Assembly: GCA_046294345.1 (NCBI GenBank)
Contig: JBKBJT010000004.1
Coordinates: 62,001-126,000, forward strand
Source of the DNA: Ferrovibrio sp046294345
GTDB taxonomy: Bacteria; Pseudomonadota; Alphaproteobacteria; Ferrovibrionales; Ferrovibrionaceae
Length of the DNA: 64,000 bases
Direction of reading: 5' to 3'
The notes beneath the pieces were generated by a model that was not told the DNA's origin, made no database searches, and saw only the letters and a program-made list of their open reading frames with translations. Position 1 is the stretch's first letter, and each line of letters opens with the position of its first letter. Positions 51,754 through 59,240 of this stretch are shown piece by piece. Both the position numbers and the translations under genes were made by a program.

Positions 51754-51789
51754 AAAAACCGCCGCCATCCGAAGATGGCGGCGGCTTTT
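51752..51789. terminator. Bidirectional intrinsic terminator
   Basis: CCGCCGCCATC (51759-51769) and GATGGCGGCGG (51774-51784) form an 11-bp stem with a CGAA loop, flanked by seven A on the left and CTTTT on the right. It serves both the ThiE-like gene and the converging porin gene. Confidence 0.9.
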
Positions 51790-51811
51790 GATGCCGTCCG
51801 GTGGGATCGGG

Positions 51812-52573
51812 TCAGAAGGAGTAGGCGTAGCTGAGCGAGAGCACCGCAGCCGGGCCGCAATTGGAACCGCCCGCGCAATGGGTCTTCTTCAGGTCGCTGT
51901 CGACATACTGTACGCCCGCGGTGAAGCCCCAGTAGGAGGCGAACAGGCCCACATTCCAGTCGAGGTACTTGTCGTCGGTGTTGCCGGAGCCGAAGAAGTT
52001 TTCCGGCTTGTCGATCGACTGCTGGCCGATATTGGCCACGATCTTCGGCTCGAACTCGGTGACCGGCAGCGGCACGGTGACGCCAGCGGTCAGATAGGTC
52101 GCGTCGCCCGACTTCAGCTGGAATTCCGGGCTGTAGTAGATGCCGGCGCTCGGGATAATGAAGCCGAAATCATAGGCAGCGGTCAGCTTGCCTTCGGTGA
52201 AGTTGTAGGTGTCGGCGGTGCTGGGCTGGTCCAGGTAATTGTAGCGGATCAGGCCGAGATCCAGGCTCAGCTTGTCGAAGGTGGCGCGGAAACCGCCCAC
52301 AATGTCGATTTCAGCGCTGACGCTGTTGTTGAAGTCAACGTTGCTGCCCCAGAAGCCGAGGTAGCCGGCAAACGTTTCGTTGATCTGGAACGCGCCTTCG
52401 CCGCCAAGCTGGAAGGCCGGATGGCCGTCGGTCTGGCTGATGCCGCGGAAATAATATTCCGAAACCACGGCCGGGGTCAGGCTCAGGCTCAGGCGATCCT
52501 CGGCCATGGCCGGGGCTGCGGCGGCCGTCAGGGCCAGGGCAGCAAGAGCGGCGCGCTGGGCAAACTTTTTCAT
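51812..52573 (-). CDS. TorF-family outer-membrane porin-like protein
   Basis: A 253-residue exported beta-barrel. Signal peptide residues 1-24 end APAMA before EDRL; the mature protein opens with RLSLSLTPAVVSEYYFRGISQTDGHPAFQLGGEG, diagnostic of the TIGR02001/TorF group, and alternates amphipathic strands to a terminal Phe (YAYSF) for BAM-mediated insertion. The transported solute is unknown. The ATG at 52573 has GGAGGG 8 bases upstream, but that site lies in an 8-bp inverted repeat that could mask it. It ends at a bidirectional terminator. Confidence 0.87.
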   Translation of the reverse strand: MKKFAQRAALAALALTAAAAPAMAEDRLSLSLTPAVVSEYYFRGISQTDGHPAFQLGGEGAFQINETFAGYLGFWGSNVDFNNSVSAEIDIVGGFRATFDKLSLDLGLIRYNYLDQPSTADTYNFTEGKLTAAYDFGFIIPSAGIYYSPEFQLKSGDATYLTAGVTVPLPVTEFEPKIVANIGQQSIDKPENFFGSGNTDDKYLDWNVGLFASYWGFTAGVQYVDSDLKKTHCAGGSNCGPAAVLSLSYAYSF

Positions 52574-52580
52574 GGGAACT

Positions 52581-52618
52581 TCCCTCCGAATATCCAAAAA
52601 TGTCGAAACCCGGAGGGA
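52581..52618 (-). promoter_or_regulatory. Hairpin occluding the porin Shine-Dalgarno
   Basis: The arms 52581-52588 and 52611-52618 are perfect 8-bp inverse complements with a 22-base AT-rich loop. In the mRNA the 3' arm contains GGAGGG, the ribosome site. A thermosensor or sRNA/protein-controlled leader is conceivable. Confidence 0.5.
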
Positions 52619-52664
52619 CAATAAGCAGACAAGTTCCTGTGCAACAAATGCTTCTGGGCTAAAA

Positions 52665-52706
52665 TGACAATTGTCAAATCCGACTGTGGCTCTTTGGTTA
52701 CAGTCG
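52665..52706. promoter_or_regulatory. Palindrome TGACAATTGTCA and adjacent CGACTGT-N12-ACAGTCG repeat
   Basis: A perfect 12-bp palindrome (52665-52676) is followed five bases on by perfect 7-bp inverted arms (52681-52687, 52700-52706). Both lie in the AT-richer spacer between the divergent porin and enoyl-CoA hydratase genes. Probable operators; binder unknown. Confidence 0.4.
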
Positions 52707-52828
52707 TGCTTGGAAGTAATCACGATGACCAAAATCTGGGCACGCAGTCATGGGAAATTTTATTTCGCATGGACAAAATAAGTGCAGAAACTGCGCATTT
52801 TTGCGGCTTTTCATCACGAGGAACGGGT

Positions 52829-53623
52829 ATGGCAACGAGTGAATCCTTGGTTTTGAGCGAAACTCCGGCTGATTCGCAGGGCGCGATCCGTCTTATCCGC
52901 CTGAACTATCCGGCCAAGCGCAATGCCCTGTCGCTGCCGTTGCGGGCGGAATTGCTGGCCGCAGTGGAAAACGCCATGACCGAGGATGCGGTGCGCGCCA
53001 TCGTGCTGACCGGCAGCGGTGGGGCTTTTTGTGCCGGCGGCGATATTTCCTCGATGCAGAATGCGGGCGGCGTTGCCGGCAGGCAGCGGCTGGCCAACCT
53101 GCACCGGCTGGTGCGACTGCTGGTGGCGGGGCCAAAACCAGTGATCGCCGCGGTGGAAGGTTACGCATACGGTGCCGGAATGTCGCTGGCGTTGCTCTGC
53201 GATCAGGTTGTGGCGGCGAGTGACGCAAAATTCTGCTGCTCGTTCGGCAAGGTCGGCCTGATGCCCGACATGGCCGCGCTGTGGACCGTGCCGCAGCGGG
53301 TTGATGCCGGCTGGGTCAAGCGTCTGCTGATGCTGGCCGAGGAAGTCGACGGCGAAACGGCCGTGCGCATCGGCCTGGCCGACCAGATTGCGGCGCCGGG
53401 CGAGGCACTGAATACGGCATTGGCGCTGGCGGCCCGCTTCGCCGCCCAAGCGCCTCTGCCGATCGCCTTCACCAAGGCGGCGCTGGCGCGCGGACCGCAA
53501 CCGCTGGAAGCCCTGCTAGCGCTAGAGGCCGACAATCAGGCGTTATTGTTCAACAGCGAGGATTTCGCCGAAGGGCGAGACGCCTTCTTGGCCAAGCGGA
53601 AGCCGGTGTTCAAGGGGCGCTGA
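52829..53623 (+). CDS. Enoyl-CoA hydratase/isomerase family protein
   Basis: A 264-residue crotonase-fold protein. RLNYPAKRNALSLPLRAEL opens the fold, VLTGSGGAFCAGGDISSM and KPVIAAVEGYAYGAGMSLALLCD make the CoA-binding oxyanion hole. The GKVGLMPDMAALWTVPQRV segment has Asp in place of the second hydratase glutamate, so isomerase or other crotonase chemistry is possible. The ATG at 52829 follows AGGAA; the frame is open 55 codons upstream through the intergenic palindromes, which are not coding. It is 145 bases upstream of the acyl-CoA ligase gene. Confidence 0.87.
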   Translation: MATSESLVLSETPADSQGAIRLIRLNYPAKRNALSLPLRAELLAAVENAMTEDAVRAIVLTGSGGAFCAGGDISSMQNAGGVAGRQRLANLHRLVRLLVAGPKPVIAAVEGYAYGAGMSLALLCDQVVAASDAKFCCSFGKVGLMPDMAALWTVPQRVDAGWVKRLLMLAEEVDGETAVRIGLADQIAAPGEALNTALALAARFAAQAPLPIAFTKAALARGPQPLEALLALEADNQALLFNSEDFAEGRDAFLAKRKPVFKGR

Positions 53624-53768
53624 AGCCTTACCGCAGGTTGCCGTTGTGGGGTGTCGCAGGGGAAGTGTGCGTGCCGTCATGCCCCACCGGCTTGCGGCCG
53701 GCTTTCCGCGCTCCTAGACTGCGCCCGCCTTAAATAACCGCGCCGCTTTTGTGAATGGGAGGAAGCGC

Positions 53769-55418
53769 ATGCAGGGCCTTATCCAGGACCGTCCGTTGCT
53801 GATTTCGTCGCTGATCGAGTTTGCCGCGCTGTATCACGGCAATACCGAGATCGTGACCCGTAGCGTCGAAGGCCCGATTCACCGTTACACCTACCGCGAC
53901 CTGAGCAGCCGCTCCAAGCAGCTGGCCAATGCGCTGACCCGGCTGGGCGTAAAGATGGGGGATCGCATCGGCACGCTGGCCTGGAACACCTATCGCCATT
54001 TCGAGCTGTATTACGGCGTCTCGGGCATGGGTGCGGTGCTGCACACGGTCAATCCTCGCCTGTTCCCCGAGCAGATCGACTACATCGTCAATCATGCCGA
54101 AGACCAGTATCTGTTCTTCGATCTTACTTTCGCGCCGCTGGTGGAAAAGCTGGCGCCGCAGCTCAAGACGGTGAAGGGCTTCGTGCTGATGAGCGACCGG
54201 GCCCATGTGCCGGCCGACTGCAAGATTCCCAACCTGATCGTTTACGAGGAGCTGATCGGCAAGGAGAACACCGAATTCAACTGGCCGCAATTCGACGAAA
54301 AGACGGCTTCCTCGCTCTGCTACACCTCCGGCACCACAGGCAACCCGAAGGGCGTGCTGTATTCGCATCGCTCCACCGTGCTGCATTCCTATGCCGTATG
54401 CCAGCGCGACGGCCTCAATCTCGGTTCGGCCGATTCAGCCCTGGTGATTGTGCCGCTGTTCCACGCCAATGCCTGGGGCGTGCCCTATGGCGCCTGCATG
54501 AGCGGCGCCAAGCTGGTATTCCCTGGCCCGGCGCTGGACGGCAAGAGCGTCTATGAATTGCTGCGCGACGAGAAATGCAACTTCTCGCTCGGCGTGCCCA
54601 CGGTGTGGCTTGCCTTCTTCCAGCATGTCGACGCAAATCCGGGCCTGGACCTGAAGGCCGATATCAAGCTGGAACGCTGCGTGATCGGCGGCTCGGCGGC
54701 GCCGCGCGCGATGATCGAGCGCTTCGCCAAGCAGTTCAACTGCTTCGTTATCCATGCCTGGGGCATGACCGAGATGTCGCCGCTTGGCACCACAGGCAAT
54801 CTACTGAAGAAGCATGCCACGCTGCCGCTGGAACAGCGGCTCGACGTGCAGTCCAAGCAGGGGCGCACCGTCTATGGCGTCGAGATCAAGATCACCGACG
54901 ACGATGGCAACGAGTTGCCGCGCGACGGCAAGGCCTTCGGCAACGTGAAGGTGCGCGGCCCATGGATCACGGCCGGTTATTTCAAGGGCGAGGGCGGCAA
55001 CGTGCTCGACAAGGACGGTTGGTTCACCACCGGTGATGTCGCTACGCTCGACCCTGACGGCTATATGCAGATCACCGACCGCGCCAAGGACGTGATCAAG
55101 TCGGGCGGCGAGTGGATTTCCTCAATCGATCTTGAGAATGCCGCCGTTGGCCATCCGGCCGTGCAGGAAGCCGCCGTGATCGGCGTCGCCCATGCCAAAT
55201 GGCAGGAACGCCCTCTGTTGCTGGTAATCAAAAAGGCCGGGCAGGACACTACCAAGGAAGAGCTGATGAGCTTCCTGGAAGCCAAGGTGGCCAAGTGGTG
55301 GCTGCCCGACGACATCGTGTTCGTCACCGAACTGCCGCACACTGCCACCGGCAAGCTGCTCAAAACCAAGCTGCGCGAGCAGTTCAAGGATCACAAGCTG
55401 CCGACGCCGGGCGCGTGA
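53769..55418 (+). CDS. Acyl-CoA ligase, DmdB-like (3-methylthiopropionyl/medium-chain type)
   Basis: A 549-residue adenylate-forming ligase. RPLLISSLIEFAALYHGNTEIVTR and GVSGMGAVLHTVNPRLFPEQIDYIVNHAED are very close to the DmdB/medium-chain acyl-CoA synthetase group; P-loop YTSGTTGNPKGVLYSH, WGMTEMSPLGT, FTTGDVATLDPDGYMQITDRAKDVIKSGGEW, and catalytic Lys529 in TATGKLLKT. Substrates in this group include 3-methylthiopropionate and C4-C10 fatty acids. GGGAGGAAG precedes the ATG at 53769. No dmdA/C/D genes are present, so general fatty-acid activation is safest. Confidence 0.88.
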   Translation: MQGLIQDRPLLISSLIEFAALYHGNTEIVTRSVEGPIHRYTYRDLSSRSKQLANALTRLGVKMGDRIGTLAWNTYRHFELYYGVSGMGAVLHTVNPRLFPEQIDYIVNHAEDQYLFFDLTFAPLVEKLAPQLKTVKGFVLMSDRAHVPADCKIPNLIVYEELIGKENTEFNWPQFDEKTASSLCYTSGTTGNPKGVLYSHRSTVLHSYAVCQRDGLNLGSADSALVIVPLFHANAWGVPYGACMSGAKLVFPGPALDGKSVYELLRDEKCNFSLGVPTVWLAFFQHVDANPGLDLKADIKLERCVIGGSAAPRAMIERFAKQFNCFVIHAWGMTEMSPLGTTGNLLKKHATLPLEQRLDVQSKQGRTVYGVEIKITDDDGNELPRDGKAFGNVKVRGPWITAGYFKGEGGNVLDKDGWFTTGDVATLDPDGYMQITDRAKDVIKSGGEWISSIDLENAAVGHPAVQEAAVIGVAHAKWQERPLLLVIKKAGQDTTKEELMSFLEAKVAKWWLPDDIVFVTELPHTATGKLLKTKLREQFKDHKLPTPGA

Positions 55419-55444
55419 GTTTAAAAACGGCCCAGGGGCTTAAC

Positions 55445-55472
55445 CCCGGCGGAGCGATCCGCCGGGTTTTTT
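55445..55472 (+). terminator. Intrinsic terminator after the DmdB-like ligase
   Basis: CCCGGCGG (55445-55452) and CCGCCGGG (55459-55466) form an 8-bp stem with an AGCGAT loop followed by six T. Confidence 0.88.
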
Positions 55473-55499
55473 CATGGTGCCGCAAGCCAAGTGGCGCGA

Positions 55500-56390
55500 T
55501 CAGGCTGCCTTCCTGATGGCTCGGATCAGATCCTGCGCCGCCAAGGATGCGGTGCGGCCCCGGCGCTGGAGTATGCCCATTGTGCGCTCCAGCTTCGGTT
55601 TGTGGATCGGTATTTCCCGCATGCCCGGGAAACGCAGCAGGGATGTGGTCAGGGAGGGCAAGGCGGCGATGCCGAGCCCCTGCCGGACCAGGGCGCCGGC
55701 CGTTGCAAGATGTTCGGGATCGTAACGCGACGGCGATTCAATGCCTGCGGCCGCGCAGGCTGCATCGATATGCTGGCGGACGCTGGAAGTGCGGGCCATC
55801 GTGATCATCGGCCAGTTGACCATCTCTGCCCAGCTGACGGCCCTTTTGCGGGCCAGCGGGTGATCGCTGCGACAGACCATCACGAAGCGGTCGACCATAA
55901 GGGGTATGAATTCGAAATCAGCGCCTTTGTCGGGAGTGACTGTAAGACCGAAATCCGCCGCACCACTGAGCACCAGTTCCTGGATATGATTGTGCAGGGT
56001 ATCGCGGATCAGGATGTCGATGCCTGGATAATCGGCCTTGAAATCGGCCAATACCGGCGGGAGAGTCACGGCGGCAATCGAGGGTAACGCGGCGACCACC
56101 ACGCGACCGCGCCGCCGCGCAAGATAGTCCTGCATGTCGGCTGTCGCAGCTTCGAACTCATCAATCAGGCGCATGGCAAGGCGCCGCAGTTCATGACCCT
56201 CGGGAGTCAGGACCACATTCCGGGTCGTTCGGTCGAACAGCCGCACATTCAGCATTTCCTCGAGCTTGCGGATCGTGGCGCTCAAGGCCGGTTGCGACAG
56301 GTGCAAGTGCTCGCCGGCTTCGCTGAAACTGCCAAGCTCGGCGACGACGCGAAATGCCTGCAACTGGCGGAGGGTGACATTAATAAGCAT
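55500..56390 (-). CDS. LysR-family transcriptional regulator
   Basis: A 296-residue LTTR: N-terminal HTH (LRQLQAFRVVAELGSFSEAGEHLHLSQPALSATIRKLEEMLNVRLFDRT) and a two-lobed effector domain starting VVVAALPSIAAVTLPPVLADFKADYPGI. It is divergent from the AtuA-like/TRAP operon across a short, strongly AT-rich gap (56391-56478), the usual position for a LysR activator of that operon. A TTAAT-AAGC-ATTAA inverted repeat (56380-56393) overlaps its start codon and may be the regulatory site. Confidence 0.92.
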   Translation of the reverse strand: MLINVTLRQLQAFRVVAELGSFSEAGEHLHLSQPALSATIRKLEEMLNVRLFDRTTRNVVLTPEGHELRRLAMRLIDEFEAATADMQDYLARRRGRVVVAALPSIAAVTLPPVLADFKADYPGIDILIRDTLHNHIQELVLSGAADFGLTVTPDKGADFEFIPLMVDRFVMVCRSDHPLARKRAVSWAEMVNWPMITMARTSSVRQHIDAACAAAGIESPSRYDPEHLATAGALVRQGLGIAALPSLTTSLLRFPGMREIPIHKPKLERTMGILQRRGRTASLAAQDLIRAIRKAA

Positions 56391-56393
56391 TAA
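56380..56393. promoter_or_regulatory. LysR-type site candidate TTAAT-N4-ATTAA
   Basis: Perfect 5-bp arms overlapping the lysR start codon at the edge of an AT-rich (promoter-like) 88-base spacer. Fits autoregulation by LTTR proteins; short, so weakly supported. Confidence 0.35.
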
Positions 56394-56478
56394 TTATGAA
56401 TAGATAAAATAAATAGATTTGTAAAATAAGATTCGGGCCGTCAGCCTATCCCCCAGCAAGAATCCGGGAGGAAAATAA

Positions 56479-57840
56479 GTGGCAGGCGGCAGCGCTGAAC
56501 GCGCGCAATCGGTTTTTGTGGGCTGTGGTGCCGGCTTCTCCGGCGACCGACTCGATGCACCATTGCCGGTGGTGCGCAGCCTGATCGCGGCTGGCGGTCC
56601 GGCCGCGATCATGTTTGAGACGCTGGGTGAACGCACCCTCGCCCTGGCACAACTGGCACGGCAGGAAGATGCCCGCCGTGGCTATGAGCCTTTGCTGGAA
56701 CGGATGCTGGCGCCGGTGCTGGATGCCTGCCTGCAGAACAATATCCGTATACTTGGCAATTTCGGCGCCGCCAATCCGCGGGCAGCGGGCCTAGCCATCC
56801 GCGATCTCGGGCGCCGCCTGGGTTGCCGCTCGATGAAAATCGCGGTGGTCGGCGGCGACGATCTGCTGGCAACCGGCCGGATGCATGACCTAGAGGACGA
56901 GGCCGGACAGCCGCTGCGATTGGATGGCGTGATTTCCGCCAATGCCTATCTTGGTGCCGCACCGCTGGTGGAAGCCCTGTCCGCGGGCGCCGATATCGTC
57001 GTTGCCGGCCGGGTGGCGGATCCTGCCCTGGCCCTGGCACCGTTCATTCATCATCACGGCTGGGCGATGGACGACCTGCCGCGGATTGCCTGCGGCACGC
57101 TGGCGGGCCATCTGCTGGAATGCGGCGCTCAGGTCAGCGGCGGTTATTATGCCGATCCCGGCTTCAAGGATGTGCCAGACCTCCACGATGTCGGTTTTCC
57201 CATTGTCGCCATGCAGGCGGACGGCGCCTTCGTCATCGGCAAGGCCGATGGCACGGGAGGCCTCGTGAACCGACACAGCGTGACCGAGCAGATCCTCTAT
57301 GAGATCCATGACCCGGCGCGTTACCTGACTCCTGATGTGGTGCTGGACGTCACGGCCGTCGAACTGTCGGAAATCGCCCCTGACCAGGTGGCTGTAAGCG
57401 GCGCCATTGGTCATGCGCGGCCTGAACGATTGAAAGTGACAATCGGCCTGGACGGCGGCTGGTTCGGCGAAGGCGAGATTTCCTATGCGGGCCCGAATGC
57501 GGCAGCACGGGCAAGGCTAGCCCTTGATGTCGTTCGCCGCCGCCTTGGCCCAGACATTCGCATGCGCGGAGACATCATCGGCCTCGCCAGCGTGTTCAAC
57601 GACGACAATGGGCGCTGGCTTGCGTCGGAGCGCGCCGAGTCTGCGGATGTAAGGCTGCGCATAGCGGTGGCGGCTGCCGACCGCGCTGAGGCCGAGCGTG
57701 CCGGCGAGGAGATCCTTGCGTTGTATACCTGCGGCCCTGCCGGGGGTGGGGGCGTGCGCAGCCAGACCCGCCGGCGGATCGCCACGACCTCGGCGTATAT
57801 TCGCCGAGACAGCATCGCTACGACTGTGGAGATGCTGTGA
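56479..57840 (+). CDS. AtuA-family (DUF1446) acyclic terpene/organic acid utilisation protein
   Basis: A 453-residue protein with the DUF1446/AtuA signature: FVGCGAGFSGDRLDAPLPVV, ILGNFGAANPRAAGLAI, ADIVVAGRVADPALALAPFIHHHGW, and GGLVNRHSVTEQILYEIHDP. AtuA-like proteins are needed for terpene (citronellol) and some organic-acid catabolism; the reaction is not established. The GTG start follows GGGAGGAAAAT. It is the first gene of an operon with a small AtuA-tail protein and a TAXI-TRAP importer. Its C-terminal ~110-residue domain, fused in full-length AtuA homologues, is encoded separately downstream. Confidence 0.87.
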   Translation: MAGGSAERAQSVFVGCGAGFSGDRLDAPLPVVRSLIAAGGPAAIMFETLGERTLALAQLARQEDARRGYEPLLERMLAPVLDACLQNNIRILGNFGAANPRAAGLAIRDLGRRLGCRSMKIAVVGGDDLLATGRMHDLEDEAGQPLRLDGVISANAYLGAAPLVEALSAGADIVVAGRVADPALALAPFIHHHGWAMDDLPRIACGTLAGHLLECGAQVSGGYYADPGFKDVPDLHDVGFPIVAMQADGAFVIGKADGTGGLVNRHSVTEQILYEIHDPARYLTPDVVLDVTAVELSEIAPDQVAVSGAIGHARPERLKVTIGLDGGWFGEGEISYAGPNAAARARLALDVVRRRLGPDIRMRGDIIGLASVFNDDNGRWLASERAESADVRLRIAVAAADRAEAERAGEEILALYTCGPAGGGGVRSQTRRRIATTSAYIRRDSIATTVEML

Positions 57841-58223
57841 TGAACGACACCCAGCAAGCCGGCACGACCGAGGTTCCGCTGCACCGGATCGCCCATGGCC
57901 GCACAGGCGACAAGGGCAACCGCCTGAATGTCAGCGTTATTGCCTATCGGCAGGAATACTACCCCCTGCTTTGCGAGCAGGTGACAGTCGAACGCGTACG
58001 GGCATTATTTGCCCATCGCGGCGTCACTACCGTGCAGCGCTATGAACTGCTCCATCTGTGGGCTCTGAATTTCGTCATCGACGATGTGCTGGAGGGCGGT
58101 GTGAATGATGCCCTCAATCTCGACGGCCACGGCAAGACGCATTCGTTCCTGGTGCTGTCGCTGCCCATGCGCGTTCCAGCGCTAATACTGCCAATCAACA
58201 ACGAGGAGGAAACAGTAAAATGA
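57840..58223 (+). CDS. AtuA C-terminal-domain protein (stand-alone)
   Basis: A 127-residue protein matching the C-terminal domain of AtuA-like proteins: PLHRIAHGRTGDKGNRLNVSVIAY and LNFVIDDVLEGGVNDALNLDGHGKTHSFLVL. The ATG at 57840 overlaps the upstream stop (TGATG), and its own stop overlaps the next start (ATGA), so three genes are tightly coupled. It most likely forms a complex with the large AtuA subunit. Confidence 0.87.
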   Translation: MNDTQQAGTTEVPLHRIAHGRTGDKGNRLNVSVIAYRQEYYPLLCEQVTVERVRALFAHRGVTTVQRYELLHLWALNFVIDDVLEGGVNDALNLDGHGKTHSFLVLSLPMRVPALILPINNEEETVK

Positions 58224-59203
58224 AAAAGACAATTCTTACCGCGGTATCGGTCGCCGCTCTGCTGGCGACGGCGACTACCCTCGCGCCTGTCGCGCAGGCC
58301 AAGGACAAGCTGCTGATCGGTGCCACGTCGGCTTCATCCAGCCAGTATGGCTATTTTGTCGCGCTCTCGCAGTTGATCAACAGCAAGGTACCGACCGTGG
58401 AAACCGCCGTGGTCGAAACCGGCGCAACTGTCGACAACCTGCGCCGCATCGAACGCAAGCAGATCGACATGGGCTTGGTCACCACCAATGTGGGCTATCA
58501 GTCCTATGCCGGCGAAGGTGCGTTCGAAGGGAAGAAGGTCGATAACCGTCTGCTGTTCGTCTATTCGACCGCGCCGCAGAATGTCATTGTTCGCAATGAC
58601 AGTGGCGTGACCACCCTGGCAGGGCTTGCCGGCAAGCGGTTCAATCCCGGCCTGAAAGGCTCCGCGACTGAGAAGACCGCGGAAGCCGTGTTCAAGGCGC
58701 TCGGCATCTCGGCCGATTATGTACGCGGATCCACCACCGACATCGTCGATGCGATGAAAGACAACAGGGTGATCGGCACGGTCAAATCGGGTGCCGGCAT
58801 GAAGCTGGACGGCTCAAGCCTGGACATCGCCACCTTCACGCCGATCCGCGTGCTCGGCCTCGATGCCGCGCAGAAAAAAACCGTGGCGGAGAAATTTCCG
58901 GACCTGTCGGTGGTGGATGTGCCGGCCGGGGCGGCTGATGGCATTCCGGCTTACAGCACCTGGAGCTTTGGCCTTGCCGTGCATGCGCGCACCGACCTGC
59001 CGGAGGAAACCGCCTACCAGATCGCCAAGGCGGTCTTCGAGGACAAGTCCGTGCAGGTCGGCGCACTCAGCAGCCTGAAGGGGCTCGATCTGATGAAGCT
59101 GACGGTCGAGAACGGCACCATTCCGCTGCACCCGGGTGCCGCGCGGTACCTGAAGGAGAAAAGTATCGCCATTCCAGCCAAGCTGATGCCGAAAGGCTCC
59201 TGA
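58220..59203 (+). CDS. TAXI-family TRAP transporter substrate-binding protein
   Basis: A 327-residue periplasmic binding protein. Signal peptide about 1-27 (ending APVAQA before KDKL); the mature part LLIGATSASSSQYGYFVALSQLINSKVPTVETAVVETGATVDNLRRI is the TAXI opening. It captures organic acids such as glutamate or dicarboxylates and hands them to the fused TRAP permease downstream. The start lies four bases inside the previous gene. The ligand is probably the substrate of the AtuA-like enzymes. Confidence 0.9.
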   Translation: MKKTILTAVSVAALLATATTLAPVAQAKDKLLIGATSASSSQYGYFVALSQLINSKVPTVETAVVETGATVDNLRRIERKQIDMGLVTTNVGYQSYAGEGAFEGKKVDNRLLFVYSTAPQNVIVRNDSGVTTLAGLAGKRFNPGLKGSATEKTAEAVFKALGISADYVRGSTTDIVDAMKDNRVIGTVKSGAGMKLDGSSLDIATFTPIRVLGLDAAQKKTVAEKFPDLSVVDVPAGAADGIPAYSTWSFGLAVHARTDLPEETAYQIAKAVFEDKSVQVGALSSLKGLDLMKLTVENGTIPLHPGAARYLKEKSIAIPAKLMPKGS

Positions 59204-59240
59204 TCGCGGCAATTTCGGACGATATCGGGAGGTCCGGTAC

